DNA of 7,734 bases from an uncultured Christensenella sp. (GCA_910584035.1 CAJTZR010000092.1:1-7734), one strand, 5' to 3'. Positions 1 to 6,414 are shown, counted from the stretch's first letter. Notes: a model not told the origin generated them from the sequence alone. A program made the numbers and translations.

Positions 1-1529
1 TCACCAACCAAAAGTCTTTTAATATTATCAACATTCTTTTGGGCAATAGTTTTACCGCCAATTGTTTGCTTTCCACTATCCATCAATGTGCAAGTAATGT
101 TGTCATAGCCATAAAGTCTTATAATTTCCTCTGCCAAATCATTCGCACTCTCAATATCATCACGATACAAAGGTACGCTACAAGTTAGCTCGCCTTTTTT
201 AATAGTTGTTGTTATTTGCAAGCTGTTTAAAATGCGAATCATATCACTTTCTGGAACTTGAATACCCAAAATTTGATTAATTTTTTCTGCCTTACAAGTA
301 ATTGTTTTTGGCTCTAAGCTTTCCTTACAAATATCTACAATACCACTGCAAATATCACCGCTTTGAGTTTCATAAATCAATTGCAAAGCCCTTTTCATAC
401 CGATTTCTTGCGATGCTAAATCAATACCTCTTTCATATCTTGTAGAAGAGTCAGACCTTACATTTAGCTTTCTGCTTGTACGTCTAACACTTTCACGTAC
501 AAATTTTGCAGACTCAAAAATTATATCTTTAGTATTTTCATTTATACCACTATAGCTACCACCCATAATACCAGCAATAACACTTGGTTTCTCACTATCC
601 GCAATAACCAACATATCGCTTTGTAATGTATAAGTTTCACCATTCAAAAGCTTGATTTTCTCTCCCTCTTTGGCATTTCTAACAATAATTTGACCATTTG
701 CAACATTAGCCAAATCAAATGAATGCATAGGTTGTCCAATTTCCATAAGCACATAGTTAGTAATATCAACTATATTATTAATTGGACGCAAACCAACTGC
801 TTTTAAACGTCTTTGAATATACTTTGGTGATGGCTTAATAACTACATTTTTCACCATTGAAAGCATATATCTCGGGCAAAGCTCGCTATTTTCTACCACA
901 ACGCTTGCTGTATTTGCCATTTTACTTACTTTATACTCAAATGTAGGCATCTTTAAAGGAGTGTTCAAAACTGTTGCAACCTCTCTAGCAATACCAAACA
1001 CGCTATTGCAATCTGGTCTATTAGCAGTAACACCAATATCTAAAATTATATCATTAGTACCAACAACATCATTAATGTCAGTGCCAAGAGGATACTCTTC
1101 ATTTAGTATCATAATTCCATAAACGCCCGCACCTTTGTAATCATTTTCAGTAAGTTTTAATTCCTCACCCGAACAAAGCATACCATTGCTTGCAACACCA
1201 CGTAATTTACCTTTTTTAATATGCATACCACAAGGTAAATCACTACCATCAAGAGCGGTAGGAACTAAATCACCAACTTTTACATTTGTTGCACCAGTTA
1301 CAATTTGAACACATTCACTGCCAATATTTATACTACAAATTTGCAATTTATCCGCATCTGGGTGTGGCTCTAATTTTTCAATACGACCAACTACACATTT
1401 TTTGCAGTTATCCGCTTGTCTAATTACTTCTTCAACCTCAAAACCAACGCTAACAAGTTTACTGCACAATTCCTCAATTGAGCAATTTATATCAACATAA
1501 TCTTTTAACCAATCAATAGAAATCAACAT
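1..1529 (-). CDS. pheT: Phenylalanine--tRNA ligase beta subunit, 3' end outside the window
   Basis: Beta subunit of the cytoplasmic alpha2-beta2 enzyme that charges tRNA-Phe; it binds tRNA and edits mischarged Tyr. I translated 509 codons without a stop before the window edge; family members are near 790-800 residues, so about a third is missing. Visible in order: N-terminal segment (MLISIDWLKDYVDI), EMAP-II-like tRNA-binding domain with HPDADKL at 56-62 and SNGMLCSGEEL at 114-124, B3/B4 editing domain (VDITNYV 254-260, GQPMHSFD 265-272, RYERGID 364-370), and B5 domain with a DI..(x)..DL.EE acidic pattern near 458-468 ending RLYGYDNI. The catalytic-like core and the C-terminal anticodon-binding (FDX-ACB) domain lie off the window. 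The ATG follows an AAGGGGGG Shine-Dalgarno that overlaps the pheS stop codon; the gap to pheS is 14 bases, so the two are co-transcribed and probably translationally coupled. No frameshift is seen. Confidence 0.97.
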   Translation of the reverse strand, partial: MLISIDWLKDYVDINCSIEELCSKLVSVGFEVEEVIRQADNCKKCVVGRIEKLEPHPDADKLQICSINIGSECVQIVTGATNVKVGDLVPTALDGSDLPCGMHIKKGKLRGVASNGMLCSGEELKLTENDYKGAGVYGIMILNEEYPLGTDINDVVGTNDIILDIGVTANRPDCNSVFGIAREVATVLNTPLKMPTFEYKVSKMANTASVVVENSELCPRYMLSMVKNVVIKPSPKYIQRRLKAVGLRPINNIVDITNYVLMEIGQPMHSFDLANVANGQIIVRNAKEGEKIKLLNGETYTLQSDMLVIADSEKPSVIAGIMGGSYSGINENTKDIIFESAKFVRESVRRTSRKLNVRSDSSTRYERGIDLASQEIGMKRALQLIYETQSGDICSGIVDICKESLEPKTITCKAEKINQILGIQVPESDMIRILNSLQITTTIKKGELTCSVPLYRDDIESANDLAEEIIRLYGYDNITCTLMDSGKQTIGGKTIAQKNVDNIKRLLVG

Positions 1530-1543
1530 ATCGCCTACCCCCC

Positions 1544-2572
1544 TTAATTAAACTGCTTTAAAAATCTAATATCGTTATCAAACAATATTCTCATATCTGG
1601 TATGCCATATTTTATCATTGCAATACGCTCAATACCACAACCAAACGCAAAACCACTATATTCATTGCTATCAATACCGCAGTTTTCCAAAACTTTAGGA
1701 TTAACAATACCAGCACCCAAAATTTCTATCCAACCAGTTCCTTTGCAAACACGGCAACCTTTACCACCACACATAGCACAAGTAACATCCACCTCAACGC
1801 TTGGTTCAGTAAATGGGAAGAATGATGGTCTTAACCTTGTTTTAGTATTTTCATTAAACAATGCTTTTGCAAAAGTATCTAATATACCTTTCAAATCACA
1901 CAATGTAATGCCTTTATCTACAACTAGTCCCTCAATTTGTTGGAACATTGGACTATGTGTAGCATCGTCATCAGGTCTATAAACCTTACCAGGATTAACA
2001 ATTCTAATTGGTGGTTTTTGACTAATCATAGTACGTGCTTGCATTGGTGATGTATGAGTTCTAAGCAATAACTCGTCACTTATATAAAAAGTATCTTGCA
2101 TTTCCCTTGCTGGATGGTCTTTAGGAATATTAAGAGTTTGGAAATTGAAAAAGTCAGTTTCAACCTCTGGTCCTTGCTTAACTTGAAAGCCCATTGATGT
2201 AAAAATACCTAAAACTTCATTTACAACTAATGAACAAGGGTGCAAGCCACCTTTTGTATTGCGTTTACTACTCAATGTAATATCTACACTCTCACTATTC
2301 AATTTTTTTGCAATATTTTTTGCAGTAAGTTCCGCAATTCTTGCATCAATACGTGCAGTAATCTCGTCACGTGCTGCATTTACAAACTTACCAATAATCG
2401 GCTTAAGCTCTGGTGATAAATCTTTCATTCCTCTAAGCACACTAGTTAATTCACCATTTTTGCCCAAAAATTGCACTCTAATTTGATTGATTTTTTCCAA
2501 GTTTTCTAAATTTTCGCTGTCATCAATCAATGATAAAGCTTTATTCAAAATTTCTTTAATTTTATTTTCCAT
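1544..2572 (-). CDS. pheS: Phenylalanine--tRNA ligase alpha subunit
   Basis: Catalytic class II synthetase subunit that activates Phe with ATP and transfers it to tRNA-Phe. It is full length at 342 residues, normal for bacteria. The N-terminal 90 residues are a helical coiled-coil arm. The catalytic domain shows HPAREMQDTFYI (153-164), RTHTSPMQAR (171-180), motif 2 around YRPDDDATHSPMFQQIEG (198-215), FFPFTEPSVEVDV (251-263) and motif 3 GIERIAMIKYGI (313-324). Four cysteines, C265, C268, C273 and C276, sit in a C-x2-C-x4-C-x2-C knuckle, which is typical of Firmicute PheS and may bind a metal. Residue 312 is Cys where most relatives have Met (FGMGIER), a small oddity. I chose the ATG at 2572 because a GAGG Shine-Dalgarno lies 5 bases upstream; the GTG at 2578 overlaps that ribosome site. 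It is the first gene after the Phe T-box and is followed by pheT. Confidence 0.97.
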   Translation of the reverse strand: MENKIKEILNKALSLIDDSENLENLEKINQIRVQFLGKNGELTSVLRGMKDLSPELKPIIGKFVNAARDEITARIDARIAELTAKNIAKKLNSESVDITLSSKRNTKGGLHPCSLVVNEVLGIFTSMGFQVKQGPEVETDFFNFQTLNIPKDHPAREMQDTFYISDELLLRTHTSPMQARTMISQKPPIRIVNPGKVYRPDDDATHSPMFQQIEGLVVDKGITLCDLKGILDTFAKALFNENTKTRLRPSFFPFTEPSVEVDVTCAMCGGKGCRVCKGTGWIEILGAGIVNPKVLENCGIDSNEYSGFAFGCGIERIAMIKYGIPDMRILFDNDIRFLKQFN

Positions 2573-2660
2573 ATACACCTCGAATGTATTAAATTCTTAT
2601 TTTTTATTGTTAAATATTAATCTTGCATTTTCACAAGAATAAATTAAATTGTTTACAATT

Positions 2661-2920
2661 TTACAACTATTTTTTACTTGCTTGCACTTTTGTAAACTTA
2701 TAAGTTATTAAGCTTACAAATATAAATCGTCTAAATACCTAAATTAAAAACCACAATTGTAAGTTACTATGTTTATAATATTACAACTATTTTTACTTGC
2801 TTGCACTTTTATAAACGTATAAGTTATCAAGCTACAAATATAAATCGTCTAAATACGTAAATTAAGAACCACAACTATAAGTTACTATGTTTATAATATT
2901 ACAACTATTTTTTGCTTACA
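2661..2920. repeat. Tandem repeat, about 119-bp unit, two full copies plus partial third
   Basis: Copy 1 spans 2661-2780 (120 bp), copy 2 spans 2781-2898 (118 bp), and a third starts at 2899 with the same ttacaactattttt start and fades after about 20 bases. By hand alignment, copies 1 and 2 differ by seven substitutions and two single-base gaps. Shared landmarks are acttgcttgcactttt, aaatataaatcgtctaaata and gttactatgtttataata. The close match suggests recent duplication by slippage or unequal recombination. It is non-coding and lies within the presumed pheST leader. Confidence 0.9.
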
Positions 2921-3300
2921 CTATGCAATCGTTTAAACTATGTGTTTAAACACCACAATTATTTAAGTTACAAACTTGCACTTGTGCATCTAAAACTCAA
3001 TAAAATCATTTACTTTGCTTATAATATCGCAAATATTTAAGTTATTCAGCTAACACTCCGATATTGCATAAATTATTGTCATTACACTTTTGCAATCGCA
3101 ATTTACTTACAATATTACAATCACATTTACTTGCTTATAATTTTAAAATTGTTTATTTACTTGATTTACAATTTTGCAATCTTTTTCACTTGATTAATTT
3201 TGTAATTGTTTAAACTATTTAGCTTGCACTTTTGTAATTGTTTATTTATCTAGGAAACACTTTTACTTGTTTCAATTTTTCACTAGTGTTTTACAATTAT
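2921..3300. repeat. Degenerate continuation of the tandem repeat
   Basis: Pieces of the 119-bp unit recur in decayed form: acttgcacttgtgc near 2974, atttacttgcttataatttt near 3125, and agcttgcacttttgtaattg at 3221-3240, the last followed by attgttta. Spacing is irregular. I read this as older, diverged copies of the same array, but low-complexity AT-rich sequence could imitate part of this pattern. Confidence 0.45.
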
Positions 3301-3349
3301 AATAAAATACAAAGCAAAAACAGCACTAAAAGTCATAAAATTTTATACT

Positions 3350-3389
3350 TTTAAAATAAAATCACCCCAATACAATTGTATTAGGGTGA
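3350..3389 (-). terminator. Regulated intrinsic terminator of the T-box
   Basis: On the minus strand, TCACCCTAATACAA (3389-3376) pairs with TTGTATTGGGGTGA (3375-3362), all 14 positions with one G-U wobble, followed by ATTTTATTTT (3361-3352). It should form when charged tRNA-Phe occupies stem I, stopping transcription before pheS. Confidence 0.92.
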
Positions 3390-3411
3390 AAAAATTCACT
3401 GTACCACCTAA
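3381..3411 (-). promoter_or_regulatory. T-box antiterminator
   Basis: On the minus strand, TTAGG (3411-3407) pairs with CCTAA (3385-3381), and GTGA (3399-3396) pairs with TCAC (3389-3386). The unpaired TGGTACA bulge lies between them, and its TGGT can pair with the ACCA end of uncharged tRNA. This is the standard two-helix antiterminator. Its 3' strand (3381-3389) is also the 5' strand of the terminator, so the two folds exclude each other. Confidence 0.93.
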
Positions 3412-3420
3412 CTTCATTAT

Positions 3421-3780
3421 ATAAAATATAATTTGGAAAGTATATTTGAAACTATCAAGCAATCATTAAAAATATTGTTTAAATACTAAAACTATTTTTT
3501 AAGCTTTTCATAGAACTAGCTAGTTTAAGACATTATTAACAGCATTTACATTTTTGCTTTTGACCAACTTGTTATTTGCACGTAAATAATTCCGCCAGCT
3601 TCCAATAATTCATAGCTAATTTAAATTAATCACACCAACAAATTAATCAACAAACAACTTTAAAGAAAACTCAACGCCTAACATTAAAAGCATAATTATT
3701 TGCGACAAATAAACTTACTCTTTCAACTAAAATTAATACAATGCAAAAATTCTATTTGATAGTTTTCCAATATTAAATTA
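3421..3780 (-). other. Expanded linker inside the T-box leader
   Basis: This stretch separates the stem I/II part from the antiterminator, where most T-boxes have only tens of bases. I see no ORF worth calling. It contains two look-alike hairpins on the minus strand, TTATTTGTCGCAAATAA (3712-3696) and ATTTACGTGCAAAT (about 3589-3574), and a perfect 12-bp palindrome aactagctagtt at 3514-3525. It may be an inserted or expanded structural domain, or simply tolerated extra sequence. Confidence 0.6.
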
Positions 3781-3951
3781 TATAACCTCATTACGATTTA
3801 ACGCATTCCTACGGCTTTTGTTACTACAATTTTCCCAAAAGCAACTCTTGAGTGAATTCACTATATCTAGTAGTATCGGCTCTCACCAAAACGCCTTATC
3901 TCTGTTACTCTTTTGATATAACTACTTGTCTCCGTCATAGTTTATGGACTT

Positions 3952-3980
3952 ATAATATCATATATTATAATAAAAGTCAA
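3952..3980 (-). promoter_or_regulatory. Sigma-A-type promoter of the T-box/pheST transcript
   Basis: On the minus strand there is a -35 box TTGACT (3980-3975), a 17-base spacer, and a -10 box TATTAT (3957-3952). This predicts a transcription start near 3945, a few bases before the conserved 5' part of T-box stem I. Spacing and position are both as expected for a housekeeping promoter. Confidence 0.85.
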
Positions 3981-4022
3981 GTAAAATAAGTATTTTTATA
4001 TAAGCACAAATTACAAAATAAT

Positions 4023-4212
4023 GGCGGTGGGTTGACGGTACTGGCGGTGAGCCACTTATGCAGTCTGATGGTGTGCTTGAATTATTTAAGCGTGTACATT
4101 CGGAGTTGGGCTAACTAACACAATTGATACATCTTGTGCCGTTATTCCTAATAATTATGTTAGATATTATAGTATAGAAATAGCAAAGCAACTTTCATAT
4201 ATTTTGTTATAA
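4023..4212 (+). pseudogene. Fragment of a glycyl-radical-enzyme activase (PflA-like, radical SAM)
   Basis: Reading three successive frames gives GGLTV, then GGEPLMQSDGVLELFKRVH followed by SELG, then GLTNTIDTSCAVIPNNYVR, ending at a TAA at 4210-4212. The GGVTV-(S/T)GGEPL-Q block followed by ELFK...G.T..IDTSG is the hallmark central segment of pyruvate formate-lyase activating enzymes, where GGEP helps bind S-adenosylmethionine. Two single-base deletions, one just after 4040 and one near 4108-4110, break the frame. The N-terminal part with the CxxxCxxC iron-sulfur motif and the C-terminal barrel are absent, so it cannot be functional. Similarity fades after about 4140, and the last 70 bases may be unrelated. 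It is locally richer in GC than the DNA around it and lies opposite in direction to all intact genes. Which glycyl radical enzyme it served cannot be told. Confidence 0.75.
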
Positions 4213-4518
4213 TAATTTTTTTGTTTCAATATGCATAAGCTAAATGTTTTATTTTTCACAGATAACATTTGTGTACTTTAAAACTTTAAAATATTATTCT
4301 TTTGAAAACAAAGCTTATACTCTTTATAAGTGTTTTAAAATTAATAATTTATATATTAAAATAATTGAATAAAATTTATTTTTTAGCTAAAGTATTAAAC
4401 TCACACACAAAGTAACACGGCAGTAAAATACGAACTTATTGTTCACATTTCAATGTACTAAAGCAGTATCAAGGCCAAATGGCTTCTTTTGAACAACTCA
4501 AATATCTAGCAATTTTCT
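4213..4518. other. Gene-free AT-rich spacer
   Basis: This spacer lies between the activase remnant and the yunB terminator. I found no ORF, no RNA motif and no repeat I could support. A short imperfect hairpin aaggcc-aaat-ggctt near 4472 is too weak to call. It may be further decayed sequence of the same lost gene, but no protein similarity is visible. Confidence 0.5.
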
Positions 4519-4556
4519 AAAAACAAAAAATTAAACCGATATTTATATCGGTTTAA
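4519..4556 (-). terminator. Intrinsic terminator of yunB
   Basis: TTAAACCGATA (4556-4546) pairs perfectly with TATCGGTTTAA (4541-4531) around a 4-base loop, followed on the minus strand by TTTTTTGTTTTT. The yunB stop codon (4555-4553) is inside the 5' arm, so there is no spacer between the gene and its terminator. Confidence 0.9.
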
Positions 4557-5260
4557 CTTGGTGATAAATGTAGCTTTCCAAACGAACCGCTACCATTAAA
4601 ATAAAATTCTGGAACTTCGCCTACAATTACATTTTCACAAACTAATATTGCAGTGGAAATATTAACTGGCACACTGGAAATTGGCAATACTAAAGATATA
4701 GTTGTTTTTATATTTACATAAATACTATGTCTTGTTTGGTTAATACCAACTTGCTCAAAAAATGAAGTAAAATCACATTGTACACTACCAATTGGCAATA
4801 AAGCAATATTGACTGGCGGTCCAAAATCGGATAAAATAACTGAACCAGTAAAAGCACCTAAAGGAATTTGCACATAATGTTGCTCAATTTTTTCAATATT
4901 TGACTGACATAAATTAGCTAAATCTCGTGTCAATCTATTTATTTTTATGGTATTTGACTGCACAAACTGAATTTTATCATTAGCATCTTTTTGAATAATC
5001 ACAAAATCATCATATTGCATATCGCTATCAATAACCATATGTGCAGCATTATTGATTGCATTGACAGCCATTACTTTTACTTCTGCCTCACTCATAGTTA
5101 AAATAGCGGGCATTATGTTTCCTCTAATATAAGTAATTAGAGATACAACTAAAATAACTATCAACACAATAATTATAAAAAATTTTAAAATAAATTTTCG
5201 CTTTCTGCTTAGTGTTCTGCCTTTTTTATTCATTATATTAATATATGCACACCACTCCAT
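4553..5260 (-). CDS. yunB: Sporulation protein YunB
   Basis: Membrane-anchored sporulation protein of the YunB family. In Bacillus the gene belongs to the mother-cell sporulation programme and its exact role is unclear. The 235 residues begin with a basic stretch (NKKGRTLSRKRK, 11-22), then one transmembrane helix (about 24-45), then an extracytoplasmic domain with family signatures: the SEAEVKVMAVNAINNA helix (57-72), SDFGPP...LPIGSVQCDF (144-164), GINQTRH (172-178) and VIVGEVPEFY (211-220). Length is close to the Bacillus protein. The start is uncertain: the ATG at 5260 has no Shine-Dalgarno, and the ATG at 5233 (MNKKGRTL) places the basic region at the very N-terminus but has only a distant GGAGTGGTG, about 16-20 bases upstream. 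It is monocistronic, with its own terminator and a gene-free region upstream; I could not identify a convincing sigma-E promoter. Confidence 0.88.
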   Translation of the reverse strand: MEWCAYINIMNKKGRTLSRKRKFILKFFIIIVLIVILVVSLITYIRGNIMPAILTMSEAEVKVMAVNAINNAAHMVIDSDMQYDDFVIIQKDANDKIQFVQSNTIKINRLTRDLANLCQSNIEKIEQHYVQIPLGAFTGSVILSDFGPPVNIALLPIGSVQCDFTSFFEQVGINQTRHSIYVNIKTTISLVLPISSVPVNISTAILVCENVIVGEVPEFYFNGSGSFGKLHLSPS

Positions 5261-5299
5261 TTGTGTGATAAAATTAATAAAAATTATTAGTCCACGTTA

Positions 5300-5400
5300 T
5301 GTAGATAAATAAAACTATTATCCACATAAAATATATTTAAGGCGGTAAATTTTCCACATTAAAAATGAAAAAATAGTGATTTTTCAACAAGTTATCAATA
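5300..5400. promoter_or_regulatory. Cluster of DnaA-box-like 9-mers upstream of yunB
   Basis: There is one perfect consensus box, TTATCCACA, at 5318-5326. Two sites have one mismatch: TGTAGATAA at 5300-5308 (reverse orientation) and TTTTCCACA at 5350-5358. Two weaker sites have two mismatches: TTTTCAACA at 5381-5389 and TTATCAATA at 5392-5400. The last pair forms a tttttcaacaagttatc string of the kind found in Firmicute replication origins. An AT-rich stretch follows. It could be a DnaA-regulated promoter region, a DnaA-titrating site or an origin relic. Against a working oriC, genes on both sides run in the same direction and no dnaA or dnaN is nearby. Confidence 0.5.
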
Positions 5401-5729
5401 TAAGTTGTATTTTTAAATTCCTAATATTAGTTTTAAGATTTTATTTTTCACCACAAAAAAAATCAACTTTTACAATTTAGCATAAATTTTGATAGATAAA
5501 TACAAGTTAATTAAGGTACTTAATGTAATAATTTGACTTCGCAATAAAAATGTTATATGCACTAAACAAAGTGTATTCAACAAAACAAACAATCTCCTTG
5601 ATTATTTTAATAATTCTCTGGGAACCATATTTTATTGTATCAAAGTGGTTTGTATTTTCAATCACTATAGCATAAGTTTGTAATGCACATTAGAACTGCT
5701 GGCGGTTATGTGGTTATTTGCTCTAAAAT
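5401..5729. other. Gene-free AT-rich spacer
   Basis: No supportable gene. A minus-strand open frame at 5507-5665 (52 codons from a GTG) has no ribosome site and no recognisable similarity. A plus-strand open stretch, MHIRTAGGYVVICSKITFR from 5683, ends with its stop inside the hairpin at 5730-5760 and might be the tail of a lost gene. Neither is called as a gene. Confidence 0.5.
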
Positions 5730-5760
5730 AACATTCCGATAAAATTATTATCGGAATGTT
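5730..5760. terminator. Strong hairpin, probable bidirectional terminator
   Basis: AACATTCCGATAA (5730-5742) and TTATCGGAATGTT (5748-5760) form a perfect 13-bp stem with a 5-base loop. On the plus strand it runs into TTAGTTTAAATT, and on the minus strand into ATTTTAGAG. It could end stray transcripts from the spoVA side (minus strand, about 270 bases after spoVAE) or a lost plus-strand gene. The T tracts are only moderate. Confidence 0.65.
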
Positions 5761-5770
5761 TTAGTTTAAA

Positions 5771-5930
5771 TTATAAAAGATAAATTACTTTTAGAAAAGA
5801 TAAATTACATAATGAAAATTTTAAAAGTTGACATTATAAAAATTTAAATTATAAAAGTCTACACAATAACAATTCACATTATTAAAGTTGATATTATTAT
5901 AATTTAACTCTAAAAGCTAAATTATATAAT
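5771..5930. repeat. Short degenerate AT-rich repeats downstream of spoVAE
   Basis: The clearest pair is an exact 14-mer, aaaagataaattac, at 5775-5788 and 5795-5808 (period 20). On the minus strand, related words built on (a/t)acTTTTataatt recur several times toward 5900 (gtagacttttataattt, tgtcaacttttaaaattt, atcaactttaataatg). They are non-coding. Low complexity limits confidence beyond the exact pair. Confidence 0.5.
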
Positions 5931-6002
5931 TTAAGCAATATTGTTATTTTATATAGTTTAAATAATACCAGTTTAAAATCTTAAAAATTAATCTTACAAT
6001 TT

Positions 6003-6029
6003 AAAAATATAAAAACTATTTATATTTTT
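6003..6029 (-). terminator. AT-only hairpin at the end of spoVAE
   Basis: On the minus strand, AAAAATATAAA (6029-6019) pairs with TTTATATTTTT (6013-6003) around a 5-base loop. It overlaps the spoVAE stop codon, just as the yunB terminator overlaps its own stop. Because the stem has no G or C pairs, its strength as a terminator is doubtful. Confidence 0.35.
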
Positions 6030-6396
6030 ACATTCGTTTGGTTTTTGACTTAGATATTACTGAGAATATAAAGCCGAACACAATTGCCGCAGTTAGTCCT
6101 CCCGCAACCTTTTGCAAGCCACCTAGCACTGCTGGAATTATACCATACTTTGCCCCCTCTATAGCACCTTTTGCCAAATTAGAGCCAAAGCCAATAATTG
6201 GTACAGTAATACCGCTACTACCAAATTCCTTAATATATCTAAATGCTCCAACAGCTTCAAGAACTACACCTAATGTTAAAAACAATACCAAAATTCTTGC
6301 ACTGGTCATTTTTGTCTTGTTAATTAATAGTTGACCTATAAAACATACTACTCCGCCAACCAAAAATACTTGTAAATATCTTAAAAATATATCCAT
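6028..6396 (-). CDS. spoVAE: Stage V sporulation protein AE (SpoVAE/SpoVAEb)
   Basis: Small integral membrane subunit of the SpoVA complex, which moves calcium-dipicolinic acid across the inner spore membrane during sporulation and germination. With 122 residues it is close to the family's usual 115-125. It opens with a hydrophobic segment, FLVGGVVCFIGQLLINKTKM, continues through FLTLGVVLEAVGAF, then the family signature GITVPIIGFGSNLAKGAIEG, and ends with a glycine-rich membrane segment (GGLTAAIVFGFIFSVISKSK). I chose the ATG at 6396 because GAGG stands 5 bases upstream; a TTG at 6414 would remove the gap to spoVAD but overlaps this ribosome site. It is the last gene of the visible operon, 18 bases after spoVAD. 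It is related in fold to SpoVAC, but order and sequence fit SpoVAE. Confidence 0.94.
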   Translation of the reverse strand: MDIFLRYLQVFLVGGVVCFIGQLLINKTKMTSARILVLFLTLGVVLEAVGAFRYIKEFGSSGITVPIIGFGSNLAKGAIEGAKYGIIPAVLGGLQKVAGGLTAAIVFGFIFSVISKSKTKRM

Positions 6397-6414
6397 AATC
6401 ACCTCAAAATTCAA

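Larger units (their letters stand above)
2573..3349 (-). other. Repeat-rich non-coding segment between T-box terminator and pheS
   Basis: About 780 bases separate the T-box terminator from the pheS start, far more than the few dozen usual in T-box operons. I found no credible ORF on either strand. The DNA is very AT-rich. Its left part is a tandem repeat (2661-2920), and the rest (2921-3300) is built of decayed variants of the same words, such as acttgc, gcacttttgtaa and attgtttattta. A read-through pheST transcript would carry all of this as untranslated leader. No second promoter or second riboswitch was recognised here. Confidence 0.7.
3350..3945 (-). promoter_or_regulatory. Phe-specific T-box riboswitch (leader of pheST)
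   Basis: Tertiary-structured leader RNA that senses uncharged tRNA-Phe and controls transcription termination. Reading the minus strand: GACAAGTAGTT (AGTA-type bulge of stem I, near 3930), TTGGTGAGAGCC (the GNUG-type motif, near 3887), then the specifier region GTGAATTCACTC with the codon UUC (Phe) at 3856-3854, followed by the usual purine. Next come a GCTTTTG/CAAAAGC stem (3842-3836 with 3820-3814) enclosing GTAGTAA, and a GCGTTAAA segment like the stem II/pseudoknot region. The tRNA acceptor-end binding T-box, TTAGGTGGTAC, lies at 3411-3402. The UUC specifier and the downstream pheS-pheT genes agree, which makes the assignment strong. It is unusual in its length: about 360 extra nt lie between the GCGTTAAA region and the antiterminator, so the element is close to 600 nt rather than 200-300. 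Confidence 0.93.

Noticed and set aside
1602..1982. 126-codon plus-strand open frame
   Set aside because: It is antisense to the conserved pheS catalytic domain and its translation resembles no protein; a shadow frame.
2259..2486. 75-codon plus-strand open frame
   Set aside because: It lies opposite the pheS N-terminal region, with no ribosome site or recognisable domain.
2661..2920. CRISPR array
   Set aside because: The repeat unit is about 119 bp in direct tandem with no unique spacers and no cas genes.
5300..5400. Calling the DnaA-box cluster the chromosomal replication origin
   Set aside because: Flanking genes all point the same way and are not origin-associated genes, so only the cluster itself is reported.
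5533..5560. Plus-strand promoter TTGACT with TTATAT or TATATG downstream
   Set aside because: The spacing is only 14-15 bases and no plus-strand gene follows.
5507..5665. Minus-strand open frame of 52 codons from a GTG, in the gap upstream of yunB
   Set aside because: There is no Shine-Dalgarno and no recognised similarity, and the length is within what chance gives; kept only as a note.
6038..6334. 98-codon plus-strand open frame
   Set aside because: Antisense shadow of spoVAE, whose family motifs are clear on the minus strand.
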